Translations under genes and position numbers: made by a program | Origin: Nocardia cyriacigeorgica | GTDB taxonomy: Bacteria > Actinomycetota > Actinomycetes > Mycobacteriales > Mycobacteriaceae | Assembly: GCF_005863245.1 (NCBI RefSeq) | Contig: NZ_VBUT01000005.1 | Location: 310,001-374,000 of the forward strand | Direction of reading: 5' to 3' | Length of the DNA: 64,000 bases | Notes under the pieces: generated by a model | What the model saw: only the letters and a program-made list of their open reading frames with translations | What the model was told of the DNA's origin: nothing | Databases searched by the model: none | Shown here: positions 27,041-35,851 of the stretch, piece by piece | How the letters are laid out: the number at the start of each line of letters is the position of its first letter | Numbering within the stretch: the first letter of the stretch is position 1

Positions 27041-28231
27041 ATGAAGCACCGCATCGTCGTCCTCGGGGCCGGCTACGCCGGAGCCTTCTGCGCGGGATAC
27101 CTGGCTCGGAAGTTGTATGCCGACGAGGTGGAGATCACCGTGGTCAACGCCGAGCCCGATTTCGTGGAGCGGTTGCGCCTGCACCAGTTGGCCGCCGGTC
27201 ACGAGCTTCCGCGCCGGCCGCTGAGCGAGGTATTCGCCGGCACCGGCATCGTGCTGCGCACCGCGCGGGTGACCGCTCTCGACGCCGAGCACCAGACTGT
27301 CACTGTCGCCGATGAGGCGGGTGTGGACCGGATCGAATACGACACCCTGGTGTACACCCTCGGCAGTGCCGGCGCCGGCCACGGTGTGGCGGGCGTCGGT
27401 GAGTACGCCTTCGATGTGGCTGCGCGGCCGTCGGCGTTGCGGTTGCGTGCCCGCCTGGATGAGCTGGACGGGTCCGGGAAGGTTGTGGTGGTCGGCGGGA
27501 ATCTGACCGCGATCGAGGCGGTCACCGAGATCGCCGAAGCCCGTCCCGGTTTGGAGGTGAGCTTGGTGACCAGCGGTGAACTCGGCGGCTGGCTGGGGCC
27601 GAAGGCGCGCCAGCACCTGTTGCGTGCGTTCGATCGGTTCGGGATCTCGATTCATGAGCACACCGCCGTCGACAGTGTCGAGGAGACCGCGGTGGTCGCC
27701 GCCGACGGCAGGGTTTTCGCCTCGGATGCGACGGTGTGGGCGGCGGGGTTCGCGGTGCCTGCGATCGCCGCCGACGGTGGTCTGGCGGTGCAGGCCGATG
27801 GCCGGATCACGGTGGATCGGCAGATGCGGTCGGTGTCGCATCGGAATGTGTATGCCGCCGGCGACAGTGTGTTCGTCATCGGTGCGAACGGCCGTCCGTT
27901 GCCGATGTCGTGCGCGTCGGCGGGGTTCACCGGTATGCAGGCGGTCGCGGCGATCGTCGGGGACCTGACCGGGCGCGCGGTGAAGGCGACCACGCTCAGC
28001 TATGTGGGCAACCACATCAGCCTCGGTCGCAAGGATGCGATCTACCAGTTGGTCGATGGTGAGGCTCGCGCGAAGCCGGGTGCGTTGTGCGGGCGTGCGG
28101 CGGTGGCGGTGAAGTCGTCGATCGTGGCGGTCAGCGGCTGGGCGATCAGCCGTCCGACGTTCGGAATGCCGAGCCGCCGCTATCGATTGACCGCGGTGGG
28201 GCAGCGTTCGCCCGAGGTGGCGCTCGTTTAG
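27041..28231 (+). CDS. NAD(P)/FAD-dependent oxidoreductase (Ndh-like)
   Basis: A 396-aa flavoprotein of the pyridine nucleotide-disulfide/type II NADH dehydrogenase fold. FAD is bound by IVVLGAGYAGAFCAGYL (residues about 5-21), the second Rossmann motif is KVVVVGGNLTAIEAVTEIAE, and the FAD-closing motif is NVYAAGDSVFV. It lacks a redox CxxC and a membrane anchor. AGATAGGAGCG before the ATG is the ribosome binding site. Only 10 bp separate its stop from the second sigma gene, so they are co-transcribed. Small Ndh-like enzymes are common partners of ECF41 sigma factors; the acceptor is unknown. Confidence 0.83.
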   Translation: MKHRIVVLGAGYAGAFCAGYLARKLYADEVEITVVNAEPDFVERLRLHQLAAGHELPRRPLSEVFAGTGIVLRTARVTALDAEHQTVTVADEAGVDRIEYDTLVYTLGSAGAGHGVAGVGEYAFDVAARPSALRLRARLDELDGSGKVVVVGGNLTAIEAVTEIAEARPGLEVSLVTSGELGGWLGPKARQHLLRAFDRFGISIHEHTAVDSVEETAVVAADGRVFASDATVWAAGFAVPAIAADGGLAVQADGRITVDRQMRSVSHRNVYAAGDSVFVIGANGRPLPMSCASAGFTGMQAVAAIVGDLTGRAVKATTLSYVGNHISLGRKDAIYQLVDGEARAKPGALCGRAAVAVKSSIVAVSGWAISRPTFGMPSRRYRLTAVGQRSPEVALV

Positions 28232-28241
28232 GGTCGTCGGT

Positions 28242-29180
28242 ATGGACACTGCCACCGTGGCGCGTTTCGAGGCCAGCCGGAATCGGCTGGCCTCGTTGGC
28301 CTACCGTCTGCTCGGTTCGGCGGCCGATGCCGAGGACACGGTGCAGGATGCGTTTCTGCGGTGGCAGGCCGCCGATCACGACTATGTCGAGGTGCCGGAG
28401 GCGTGGTTGACCAAGATCGTCACCAATCTGGCGTTGGATCGGCTTCGTTCGGCGAAGGTCCGCCGCGAGCGCGCGGTGGGTGCGTGGATGCCGGAGCCGC
28501 TGCTCGATGGTGATCCGATGCTCGGTCCGGCCGATACCGTCGAGCAGCGTGAGTCGGTGACGTTGGCGATGCTGACGCTGCTGGAGCGGCTGTCGCCGGT
28601 CGAGCGGGCGGTGTATGTGCTGCGGGAGGCGTTCTCCTACAGCCACGCCGAGATCGCCGAGATCCTGGAGATCTCGGAGTCGGCGAGCCAGCAGCATGTT
28701 CATCGGGCGCGGCGCCGCATCGCCGCTGAGCGCACGCCCGCGACTGTCGATCCGGCGTCGGCGCGGCGGGTCGTCGAGGCGTTCGTGGCGGCGTCGTCGT
28801 CGGGGCGGACCGATCAGCTGGTGCGGCTGCTGACCGCCGATGCCACCGCCGTGTCCGACGGCGCCGGCGGTACGGCGACGACGTTGATTCGGCACACGAC
28901 GCGGGAGCGGGTCGCCGACGCCGTGCGGGCCGGTTTGCGGCCGACCGCGGCCAAGCGGCGGCTGGCCGGTGGTTCGCCGTCGATCCATGCGGCCGTGGTC
29001 AACGGCAGTCCGGCGATGCTGTTCACCCTCGACGACCGGGTTCTGGGTGTCGCGGTGCTCGAGGTGCGTGAGGGCAAGATCGCCGCCGTGCGCGGCATCG
29101 CCGCCCCGCATCGCATCGGTCGCCTCGCCGAGCGGTGGCGGCGGCGTGAGCGTGATGTTCCGGTGCTCGAATCCTGGTGA
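28242..29180 (+). CDS. SigJ/ECF41-like sigma factor with fused NTF2-like domain, divergent tail
   Basis: A 312-aa sigma factor. Region 2 is at about residues 10-75 (LASLAYRLLGSAADAEDTVQ), region 4 at about 115-165 (LSPVERAVYVLREAFSYSHA), then a SnoaL-like domain. WMPEPLLDGDP is the family linker. The regulatory motifs are degraded: DGAGGT replaces DGGG, and where the others have NPxKL this protein reads IAAPHRIGRLAERW. It may therefore respond differently or be constitutively active. It sits 10 bp after the flavoprotein gene at 27041, in the same operon. Confidence 0.82.
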   Translation: MDTATVARFEASRNRLASLAYRLLGSAADAEDTVQDAFLRWQAADHDYVEVPEAWLTKIVTNLALDRLRSAKVRRERAVGAWMPEPLLDGDPMLGPADTVEQRESVTLAMLTLLERLSPVERAVYVLREAFSYSHAEIAEILEISESASQQHVHRARRRIAAERTPATVDPASARRVVEAFVAASSSGRTDQLVRLLTADATAVSDGAGGTATTLIRHTTRERVADAVRAGLRPTAAKRRLAGGSPSIHAAVVNGSPAMLFTLDDRVLGVAVLEVREGKIAAVRGIAAPHRIGRLAERWRRRERDVPVLESW

Positions 29181-29273
29181 CACGCCGCAGGTTCGTGTCG
29201 AGGATGGGCGTGTCGAAGGTGCTCGCCGGTGCCTACCCCGCCGCTACCTCATAGAGTGATCTGGATCACATGA

Positions 29274-29300
29274 TGTCAGAAAGCCGGTCCGCGCGGTGTC
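29274..29300 (+). promoter_or_regulatory. ECF41-like promoter before the second FAD oxidoreductase
   Basis: TGTCAGA (29274-29280), 16 bases, TGTC (29297-29300), 34 bp before the ATG at 29335. Six of seven -35 bases match TGTCACA and the -10 differs from CGTC at its first base. Confidence 0.55.
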
Positions 29301-29334
29301 TTGTGCTCGAGTCCCACAGAGCGAAGGAGACATC

Positions 29335-30525
29335 ATGAGCAACACCATCGACGTCGTCGTGATCGGCGGCGGATACGCCGGAGTGATGGCGGCCAACCGG
29401 ATGACCCAGCGCGCCGACGTGTCGGTGACGGTGATCAATCCCCGTTCGCTGTTCGTGCCGCGGTTGCGGCTACATCAGCTGGTCGGCGGCACTCATGACG
29501 CGGTGGTCGACTACGCCGAGGTGCTGGCCGAGGGGGTGCGGCTGGTCGTGGACAGCGTGGACCACATCGATGCGGCGGGGCGCAGCGTACGGCTCACCGG
29601 GGGAACCACCCTCGGCTACGACTATCTGATCTACGCGGTGGGCAGCGGCAGCGCCGACCCGCAGGTGCCGGGCGTGGCGGAATTCGCTTACCCGGTGGCG
29701 ACATTGGAGGCTGCGCAGCGGCTGCGGTCGGTGCTGTTCGATACGCCGATGACGGCGCCGGTGACCGTGGTCGGTGGCGGCCCGACCGGCATCGAGACCG
29801 CCGCGGAGCTGGCCGAGCAAGGCAGCGCGGTGACGTTGGTGTGCGGCGGGCTGCTCGGGCCCTACTTGCATCCCAGCGCGCGGCGCACCGCCCGCAAGTA
29901 CCTGGCGAAGCTCGGGGTGGCGGTGCTCGAAGGCGCTGATAGCGCGGTGACGGCGGTGCGTGCGGATGCGGTGGAGTTGCGTGATGGGCGGACGGTGCCG
30001 AGCCGGGTCACCATCTGGGCGGTGGGCTTCGGGGTGCCGGATCTGGCGGAGCGTTCCGGGTTGCGCACCGACGACGCCGGGCGTCTGCTCACCGATGAGA
30101 CGTTGACCAGCGTCGATGACGAGCGGATCGTGGCCGCCGGCGACTGCTCGGCGCCGTCGGGTCTGCCGTTCCGGATGAGCGCCTACGCCGCCGGATGCCT
30201 GGGCGCCCATGCGGCCGACACCGTGCTGCGGCGGATCGCGGGCCGGCAGCCGGAACCGGTCGACCTGGCGTTCCCGGCGATGTGCATCAGTTTCGGTCGC
30301 CGCGCCGGGATCTTCCAGCTCGGCCACAAGGACGATACGGCGATGCGGCTGTACTTCACCGGCCCGGTGGGTAAGGCGCTCAAGGAGTTCTCCTGCCAGG
30401 CCAGCGTCAAGCATCTGGTCACCGAGGCGCGCAAGCCCGGCGCGCATCATTGGCCCAGCGACGGCAAGCATCGCCCGAAGCTGTTGCAGGCCGTGTCCGG
30501 CGAGGCACCCGCGACCATCGCCTGA
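29335..30525 (+). CDS. NAD(P)/FAD-dependent oxidoreductase (Ndh-like)
   Basis: A 396-aa flavoprotein similar in plan and length to the product at 27041. FAD motif VVVIGGGYAGVMAANRM (residues about 6-22), NAD(P)H motif VTVVGGGPTGIETAAELAEQ (about 155-174), and RIVAAGDCSAPSG near residue 267. The MSAYAAGCLGAHAADTVLRR segment is the C-terminal FAD region. The start is set by AAGGAGACATC before ATG 29335. It is followed by a terminator-like hairpin and so is probably monocistronic under its own ECF41-like promoter. Confidence 0.83.
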   Translation: MSNTIDVVVIGGGYAGVMAANRMTQRADVSVTVINPRSLFVPRLRLHQLVGGTHDAVVDYAEVLAEGVRLVVDSVDHIDAAGRSVRLTGGTTLGYDYLIYAVGSGSADPQVPGVAEFAYPVATLEAAQRLRSVLFDTPMTAPVTVVGGGPTGIETAAELAEQGSAVTLVCGGLLGPYLHPSARRTARKYLAKLGVAVLEGADSAVTAVRADAVELRDGRTVPSRVTIWAVGFGVPDLAERSGLRTDDAGRLLTDETLTSVDDERIVAAGDCSAPSGLPFRMSAYAAGCLGAHAADTVLRRIAGRQPEPVDLAFPAMCISFGRRAGIFQLGHKDDTAMRLYFTGPVGKALKEFSCQASVKHLVTEARKPGAHHWPSDGKHRPKLLQAVSGEAPATIA

Positions 30526-30557
30526 CCTGCGATCACGACGGTGGCATCGACCCGGCA

Positions 30558-30589
30558 GCGGGTGGTGGCGCACCGACGCCGCCACCCGC
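30558..30589 (+). terminator. Terminator-like hairpin after the second oxidoreductase
   Basis: GCGGGTGGTGGCG (30558-30570) pairs with CGCCGCCACCCGC (30577-30589) over 13 bp with one T/G wobble and a 6-nt loop, 33 bp past the stop. Confidence 0.65.
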
Positions 30590-30645
30590 CCGATGCCATC
30601 GCCGCATCGGCGAGAATGCAGCAGCACCACAGGGGAGAGGACCTC

Positions 30646-31578
30646 ATGAACACACCGGCTGCGTCCGACCCGCAGACCAGCGGCGAGGACCACGCGACCG
30701 TCGACGCGACCCAGACCTTCGTCCGGCACCGCAATCTGCTGTTCACCGTCGCCTACGAGATGCTCGGTTCGGCGGCCGACGCCGAGGACGTCCTGCAAGA
30801 AACGTGGCTGCGATGGGTGAAAGTCGATCTGGCCCAGGTCGGCGACGAACGCGCCTATCTGGTGCGCATCACCACCCGGCAAGCGCTCAACCGGCTGCGT
30901 TCACTGAAACGGCGCCGCGAATCCTATATCGGTTCGTGGCTGCCGGAGCCGCTGCTGACCGCGCCGGAAGCCGCGTCCGACGGCGACCTCGCCGACAGCG
31001 TGTCGATGGCGTTGATGCTCGTGCTCGAAACCCTGACGCCGACCGAACGCGCGGTGTTCGTGCTGCGTGAGGCGTTCGGCTTCGGCTACGACGACATCGC
31101 GGCCGCCGTCGACAAGACCCCGGCCGCGGTGCATCAGATCGCCCACCGCGCGCGCCGCCACGTCGAGGCGCGCCGGCCACGGCGCACCGTCACCGCCGAT
31201 CAGGCGCAGGCGGCGGTGGCGGCGTTCCAGCAGGCGCTCGAGACACGGGATGTGCAGGGGCTGCTCGATGTGCTGGCGCCCGACGTGGTGGCGATCAGCG
31301 ACGGCGGCGGCATCAAGCAGGCCTCGCCGCGGCCGGTCGTCGGCGCGGACAAGGTGGCGCGTTTCATCGTCGGCGGGCTCACCAAACACGATGTGGTGCT
31401 CAGCGTCGAGGCGACGGTGGTCAATGCCGGGCCCGCGCTGGCGCTGTATGTGGACGGCGAGCTCGACGGCGTCATCGTGACCCATATCGAGGACGGCCAA
31501 ATCAGCGGCCTGTACTACGTGCGCAACCCGCAGAAACTGACCCACCTCGATTCCGAGACGCCGCTGACCTTGCGGTGA
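30646..31578 (+). CDS. ECF41-type (SigJ-like) sigma factor, canonical motifs
   Basis: A 310-aa ECF41 sigma factor with all family signatures. Region 2 is LLFTVAYEMLGSAADAEDVL, the linker SYIGSWLPEPLLT, region 4 LTPTERAVFVLREAFGFGYD, and the C-terminal NTF2-like domain carries VAISDGGGIKQA and VRNPQKLTHL, both regulatory motifs intact. It resembles the sigma factor at 53482 more than its two neighbours. GGGGAGAGGACCTC precedes the ATG. No clear ECF41 promoter was seen upstream, and the hairpin at 30558 separates it from the oxidoreductase gene. Confidence 0.87.
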   Translation: MNTPAASDPQTSGEDHATVDATQTFVRHRNLLFTVAYEMLGSAADAEDVLQETWLRWVKVDLAQVGDERAYLVRITTRQALNRLRSLKRRRESYIGSWLPEPLLTAPEAASDGDLADSVSMALMLVLETLTPTERAVFVLREAFGFGYDDIAAAVDKTPAAVHQIAHRARRHVEARRPRRTVTADQAQAAVAAFQQALETRDVQGLLDVLAPDVVAISDGGGIKQASPRPVVGADKVARFIVGGLTKHDVVLSVEATVVNAGPALALYVDGELDGVIVTHIEDGQISGLYYVRNPQKLTHLDSETPLTLR

Positions 31579-31609
31579 GGTGTTCCGCAGCCCACGGTGA
31601 GGTTCGATC

Positions 31610-31705
31610 CAACGTGATCACGACCGTGCCGCGGGCTGTGCCGTGTTCGGCGAACGCGACGGCGTCGAGGATTCGGCCGACTCGGTCCGCCCCGGATTCG
31701 GAGTG
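31610..31705 (-). pseudogene. Possible remnant of a zinc-type alcohol dehydrogenase C-terminus
   Basis: A short minus-strand stretch translates to DRVGRILDAVAFAEHG then TARGTVVITLD, which resembles the last strand and helix of MDR/quinone oxidoreductases (pattern like ALxxxxxGxARGKVVVT). No start, no conserved N-terminal part and no stop at the expected place are seen, so if real it is a fragment. It lies between the sigma gene and the TetR gene. Confidence 0.25.
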
Positions 31706-31772
31706 ATAGCAGCCGGACCGGATGTGGCCAGGTCCGCACAGGCGCGTCTCCCCGGAGTCGCGGCGGCCGGGG

Positions 31773-32408
31773 TCAGCGTGCGGGTGCGGCCTCGCCGGCG
31801 GCCGGGCCGAAGATGGCGTCGATGACCAGGGTGATCTGGGTGACGGCACGCTCGATGGGCCCGGTGGGCTGGAACAGGTGACTCAACGCCAGCCGGACCA
31901 CGGCCTCGACTCGGCTGCCGAGTTCGTCATCGGTGAGCGCGGGCAGTCCGTACTGGGTGCGCACCACGGCGGTGAGGGTGGTGGCGGCGCGGCCGAGGAC
32001 GGGTTCGGGCTCGGTCATCAGGGTGGGCAGCAGGCTGGTGTCGGCGCTGGATCGGCCCGCCAGTACCGCTTTGAGCAGGGTGTTGTCGGCGGCGGTGCGC
32101 AAGGTGAAGTCGACGGCGGCGGTGAGCGCGGCCAGGACGTCGTCGGGGTGGGCGGCGATGGTGTCGGTGATGCCCGCGAGGAAGGTGTCGAGTTCGTTGC
32201 CGATGACGGCGTCGGCGAGGTCGTGTTTGGTGCCGATCTCCTTGTAGAGCACGGGCCTGCTCACGCCCACTTCCTTGGCGACGCGCGACATGTTGACCGC
32301 GCCCCAGCCCTCGGTGCAGACGAGGTGGCGGGCGGTGTCGATGACGCGGGCGCGCAGCAGTTGGCGCATCTCGCTGTGAAAGTTCGGCGCTTCAGCCACA
32401 ACGGCCAT
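31773..32408 (-). CDS. TetR family regulator of the alkane hydroxylase operon
   Basis: A 211-aa TetR repressor with the helix-turn-helix RVIDTARHLVCTEGWGAVNM followed by SRVAKEVGVSRPVLYKEIGT. It resembles the AlkX/AlkU-type TetR proteins that accompany actinobacterial alkB. In many of these operons the tetR gene is last; here it is divergent from alkB. A large inverted repeat over the alkB promoter, with a half site at 32412-32420 close to its own start codon, is the probable operator, implying control of alkB and of itself, released by alkane-derived fatty acyl ligands. Confidence 0.8.
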   Translation of the reverse strand: MAVVAEAPNFHSEMRQLLRARVIDTARHLVCTEGWGAVNMSRVAKEVGVSRPVLYKEIGTKHDLADAVIGNELDTFLAGITDTIAAHPDDVLAALTAAVDFTLRTAADNTLLKAVLAGRSSADTSLLPTLMTEPEPVLGRAATTLTAVVRTQYGLPALTDDELGSRVEAVVRLALSHLFQPTGPIERAVTQITLVIDAIFGPAAGEAAPAR

Positions 32409-32437
32409 CGTACATCACAGCCGTTTCCGTCCATCCG

Positions 32438-32480
32438 TTGACAATCTCGTGTGATGTGTTTCTAATGAATACACATCACA
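32438..32480 (+). promoter_or_regulatory. alkB promoter and TetR operator
   Basis: TTGACA (32438-32443), 17 bp, TCTAAT (32461-32466) is a strong sigma-A-type promoter, 5 of 6 at the -10. A perfect 10-bp inverted repeat, TGTGATGTGT (32450-32459) and ACACATCACA (32471-32480) with an 11-bp spacer, spans the promoter spacer and the start of transcription, as expected for a repressor site. Confidence 0.78.
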
Positions 32481-32579
32481 GCAAAGTGTAAACGGAGCTG
32501 GTCCGACCGTTGCGGACACCGATGAGGGCAGCAACGACCCGTGCGGACCGCCCCGCTCACCGATCCGAGGAGAACGACG

Positions 32580-33803
32580 ATGACGACCTCACAGCTGGGG
32601 GAGCGCGCCGAAGCGGCCACCCCGCCCTGGCGTGACCGCAAGCGCTACCTGTGGTTGTTCGGGCTGATCCCGCCGACCGCGCTCGGCTTGGCGGCCGCGC
32701 TGGTGTGGGTGTTCAACCAGCTGGGCTGGCAGCAGGTGGCGCCGGTGTGGTGGTGGATCGGGCCGCTGCTGCTGTATGTGCTGCTGCCGATCCTGGACCG
32801 CTTCTTCGGCCCGGACGGGCAGAACCCGCCCGAGGAGGTGATGGCGCAGCTCGAACACGACCGCTACTACCGCTACTGCGTCTACGCCTACATCCCGTTC
32901 CAGCTGGCCAGCCTGGTGTTCGCTGCCTACCTGTGGACGGCGACGGACCTGTCGTGGCTCGGTATCGACGGCGGTCTCGGCCTGTGGTCGAAGATCGGGG
33001 TCGCGTTGAGCATCGGTGTGATGGGCGGCGTAGGCATCAACACCGCCCACGAACTCGGCCACAAGAAGGACGAACTGGAGCGGTGGCTGTCGAAGATCAC
33101 CCTCGCCCAAACCGGCTACGGCCACTTCTATATCGAGCACAATCGCGGCCACCACGTGCGCGTGGCCACCCCGGAGGATCCCGCGAGCTCCCGGTTCGGC
33201 GAATCGTTCTGGGCGTTCCTGCCGCGCAGTGTGTGGGGCAGCCTGCGCTCGGCGTGGGAGCTGGAACGCACCCGGCTGCAACGGATGGGCAAGGGGCCGT
33301 GGACGTTTCGCAACGATGTGCTCAACGCGTGGTTGATGACGGTGGTGCTGTGGGCCGGGTTGGTCGCGGTGTTCGGTCCGGCGGTGCTGCCGTTCCTGGT
33401 GATCCAGGCGGTGTACGGGTTCTCGCTGCTGGAGACGGTGAACTATCTCGAGCATTACGGTCTGCTGCGTCAACGCACCCCGGCCGGGCGGTACGAGCGA
33501 TGCACCCCCGCACACAGCTGGAACTCCGACCACATCGTCACCAACATCTTCCTGTACCACTTGCAGCGCCACAGCGACCACCACGCGAATCCGACGCGCC
33601 GCTATCAGATCCTGCGCAGCATGGACGGTGCGCCCAACCTGCCCAGCGGCTACGCCAGCATGATCTCGCTGGCCTACCTCCCGCCGCTGTGGCGCAAGGT
33701 CATGGACCATCGCGTGCTCGACCACTACGACGGCGACATCACCCGCGTCAACATCCAGCCCGCCAAACGGGATCGCGTGCTGGCCCGGTACGGGGCGGCG
33801 TGA
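32580..33803 (+). CDS. alkB: Alkane 1-monooxygenase AlkB
   Basis: A 407-aa integral membrane non-heme di-iron hydroxylase that oxidises the terminal carbon of n-alkanes. The three histidine boxes are intact: [31 protein letters not shown] and [16 protein letters not shown], and the AlkB-specific [11 protein letters not shown] (HYG motif) is present. Hydrophobic segments lie around residues 25-45, 55-75, 95-120, 130-150 and 245-275. The start is set by CCGAGGAGAACG before ATG 32580. Its stop overlaps the start of the first rubredoxin gene (TGATG), so the two are translationally coupled. Confidence 0.95.
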   Translation: MTTSQLGERAEAATPPWRDRKRYLWLFGLIPPTALGLAAALVWVFNQLGWQQVAPVWWWIGPLLLYVLLPILDRFFGPDGQNPPEEVMAQLEHDRYYRYCVYAYIPFQLASLVFAAYLWTATDLSWLGIDGGLGLWSKIGVALSIGVMGGVGINTAHELGHKKDELERWLSKITLAQTGYGHFYIEHNRGHHVRVATPEDPASSRFGESFWAFLPRSVWGSLRSAWELERTRLQRMGKGPWTFRNDVLNAWLMTVVLWAGLVAVFGPAVLPFLVIQAVYGFSLLETVNYLEHYGLLRQRTPAGRYERCTPAHSWNSDHIVTNIFLYHLQRHSDHHANPTRRYQILRSMDGAPNLPSGYASMISLAYLPPLWRKVMDHRVLDHYDGDITRVNIQPAKRDRVLARYGAA

Positions 33804-33985
33804 TGGCCGTCTACATCTGCCCGGTGTGCGACTACCGCTACGACGAAGCGGCCGGCGCGCCCCGCGAAGGTTTCCCGGCAGGCACCGCATGGCCGGCGAT
33901 CCCCGACGACTGGTGCTGCCCCGACTGCGGGGTCCGCGAAAAGCCCGACTTCCAACCCGTTTCCACCGACAGGAGCATGACATGA
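33803..33985 (+). CDS. rubA1: Rubredoxin, first of two
   Basis: A 60-aa iron-only electron carrier. One Fe is held by two Cys pairs, [12 protein letters not shown] and [11 protein letters not shown]. It begins on the last base of the alkB stop (TGATG). Its pattern differs from the second rubredoxin, in line with the two classes found in alkane operons, where only the AlkG2-like class can usually pass electrons to AlkB. The tail [10 protein letters not shown] is longer than in the second copy. Confidence 0.93.
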   Translation: MAVYICPVCDYRYDEAAGAPREGFPAGTAWPAIPDDWCCPDCGVREKPDFQPVSTDRSMT

Positions 33986-34167
33986 GCACCGACTACAAGC
34001 TGTTCCGTTGCGTGCAGTGCGGTTTCGAATACGACGAAGCCCTCGGTTGGCCCGAGGACGGCATCGCCGCGGGCACCCGCTGGGACGACATCCCCGACGA
34101 CTGGTCGTGCCCGGATTGCGGTGCGGCGAAAGCCGATTTCGACATGGTCGAGGTCGCTCGCGCATGA
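33982..34167 (+). CDS. rubA2: Rubredoxin, second of two
   Basis: A 61-aa rubredoxin with Cys pairs in [20 protein letters not shown] and [15 protein letters not shown]. The sequence is close to AlkG2-type rubredoxins that transfer electrons from rubredoxin reductase to AlkB. It overlaps the first rubredoxin gene by four bases (ATGA) and the reductase gene in the same way, so the operon is fully coupled. Confidence 0.94.
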   Translation: MSTDYKLFRCVQCGFEYDEALGWPEDGIAAGTRWDDIPDDWSCPDCGAAKADFDMVEVARA

Positions 34168-35387
34168 GCGGACGCATCGTCATCGTCGGCGCCGGAATCG
34201 CCGGCGCCACCGCCGCGAAGACTCTGCGCAAGGAGGGTTACGCCGGCGCGATCGTGGTCCTCGGCGGTGAGCCGGCGCTGCCGTACCGGCGGCCCGCGGT
34301 ATCGAAGGAGCTGCTGGCCGGAACCGCGGCACCGGCCAGGCTGCTCATCGATTCCGCGGATTCGTGGCGCGCCGCCGACATCGACATCCGTCCCGGAACC
34401 TGGGTGGACCGGATCGAACCCGACCGCAACCGGATCCGGTTGGCCGACGGCACACCACTGGACTACGACCGCCTGCTGCTGGCCACCGGCGCGCGGCCCC
34501 GCACACTGCCCGGCCAGCACCCGGCGGCGCGGACCATGCGATCGATCGCCGACGCCGACACCCTGCGCGCACTGCTGTTCGACGGCGGCTCCCTGCTGGT
34601 GGTGGGGGCGGGACTCATCGGCTGCGAGGTCGCGGCGACCGCACGGGGACTCGGTGTGGCGGTGACGGTGGTGCACGCCGCCTCCAGCCCCCTCGACCGG
34701 GTCGTGCCCGCGGTTCTCGGCGCCCACATCCACCGCCTGCACACCGGTCACGGCGTCGCGATCCACAACGACGTCACCCTCGACCGGCTCGACCACACCG
34801 ACAGCGCCGTCACCGCCACCGCGGCCGACGGCCGCCAGTGGACGGCGTCATCGGTGCTGGTGGCCATCGGTTCGATGCCCGACACCGGGTTGGCCGAGAC
34901 AGCAGGTGTGGTCATCGACAACGGCATTCGCGTCGACGAGCACTACCGCACGTCGGTGCCGGACATCTACGCCGCGGGCGATGTCGCCAACCGTTACGTC
35001 CCCGAGCTCGGCGGTTTCGAGCGCAGCGAGCACTGGAACAGCGCCCGATCCCAAGGCGCCGCCGCGGCCCGCAGCATGCTCGACGCCGCGCCCACCGCAC
35101 CCGAGGTGCCGTTCGGGTGGTCCACCCAGTACGGGGTGAACCTGCAATTCGCCGGCCGCATCGGCGCCGACGACGAACTCGTCATTCGAGGAGCGGACAC
35201 CGAAACGCCCGCGGTGCTTGCCTTGCGCGCGGGCCGGCTCGTCGGCGCGGCAGGCCTCGGCTGCCCCGGTGAGATGCGCACCGCGCGCGGCCTCATCGCC
35301 GACGGCGCCCACCTCGATCCGCAGGCCTGCGCGCAGGGACCGCTCGAATCCGCGGTGCGCGATCAGGAGTCTGTGCGGGTCCGGTGA
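34164..35387 (+). CDS. rubB: Rubredoxin reductase
   Basis: A 407-aa FAD- and NAD(P)H-dependent reductase. FAD motif [19 protein letters not shown] (residues about 4-22), [13 protein letters not shown], the NAD motif [20 protein letters not shown] (about 145-164), and [18 protein letters not shown] near residue 270 followed by [15 protein letters not shown]. These match the ferredoxin/rubredoxin reductase family. It passes electrons from NAD(P)H to the rubredoxins and so to AlkB. Start at ATG 34164, overlapping the preceding stop by four bases. Confidence 0.93.
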   Translation: MSGRIVIVGAGIAGATAAKTLRKEGYAGAIVVLGGEPALPYRRPAVSKELLAGTAAPARLLIDSADSWRAADIDIRPGTWVDRIEPDRNRIRLADGTPLDYDRLLLATGARPRTLPGQHPAARTMRSIADADTLRALLFDGGSLLVVGAGLIGCEVAATARGLGVAVTVVHAASSPLDRVVPAVLGAHIHRLHTGHGVAIHNDVTLDRLDHTDSAVTATAADGRQWTASSVLVAIGSMPDTGLAETAGVVIDNGIRVDEHYRTSVPDIYAAGDVANRYVPELGGFERSEHWNSARSQGAAAARSMLDAAPTAPEVPFGWSTQYGVNLQFAGRIGADDELVIRGADTETPAVLALRAGRLVGAAGLGCPGEMRTARGLIADGAHLDPQACAQGPLESAVRDQESVRVR

Positions 35388-35437
35388 TGTCGATGCGGGC
35401 AGGTTCATCGGACGACTGGCGCCAGGGCTGTCCGGCG

Positions 35438-35851
35438 TCAGCGCGATCTGCCGCGCCCACGACTGCTCGCCCGGGAGTAGGTACCGAACGCCTCGATGCT
35501 GTCGGGCACGAACGGCCACTGCCGCAATGCCTTCCGTAGGCTCGGCGGCGTCAGCCACTCGGACCGGCTGATTTCCGAAGCATCCACGGTGACGGGCCCA
35601 TCGAGGACGGTCTCATGAATGCCCATCCAATAGGGCGCGATCGCTCCGCGGCACAGGAATTTGCCGACGAACCGCGGGGCGGCGCGGACTCCTAGTTCCT
35701 CGGCCAGCTCCCGCCGGGCCGCGTCCTCGTAGGACTCACCGGCGGCGACCGCACCGCCGACCAGCCAGTTGTAGTAGCCCGGAAACCGCGGACTGCTCCG
35801 GGGACGCCGGTGCACAAGGAACCGCCCGCGTCGATCACGGCAGGCGATCAC
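35438..35851 (-). pseudogene. NUDIX hydrolase, probably N-terminally truncated
   Basis: The NUDIX box is intact (GGAVAAGESYEDAARRELAEELG, matching GX5EX7REUXEEXGU), followed by the usual IHETVLDGPVTVDASEISRSEW. Related hydrolases (IDI/YfcD-like) have about 30 further residues ahead of the first strand; here the open frame begins inside it (IACRDRRGRFLVHRRP). The only start is a GTG at 35851 within the end of the methyltransferase remnant. The catalytic core might still fold, so it could be a short active protein rather than a pseudogene. Confidence 0.6.
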
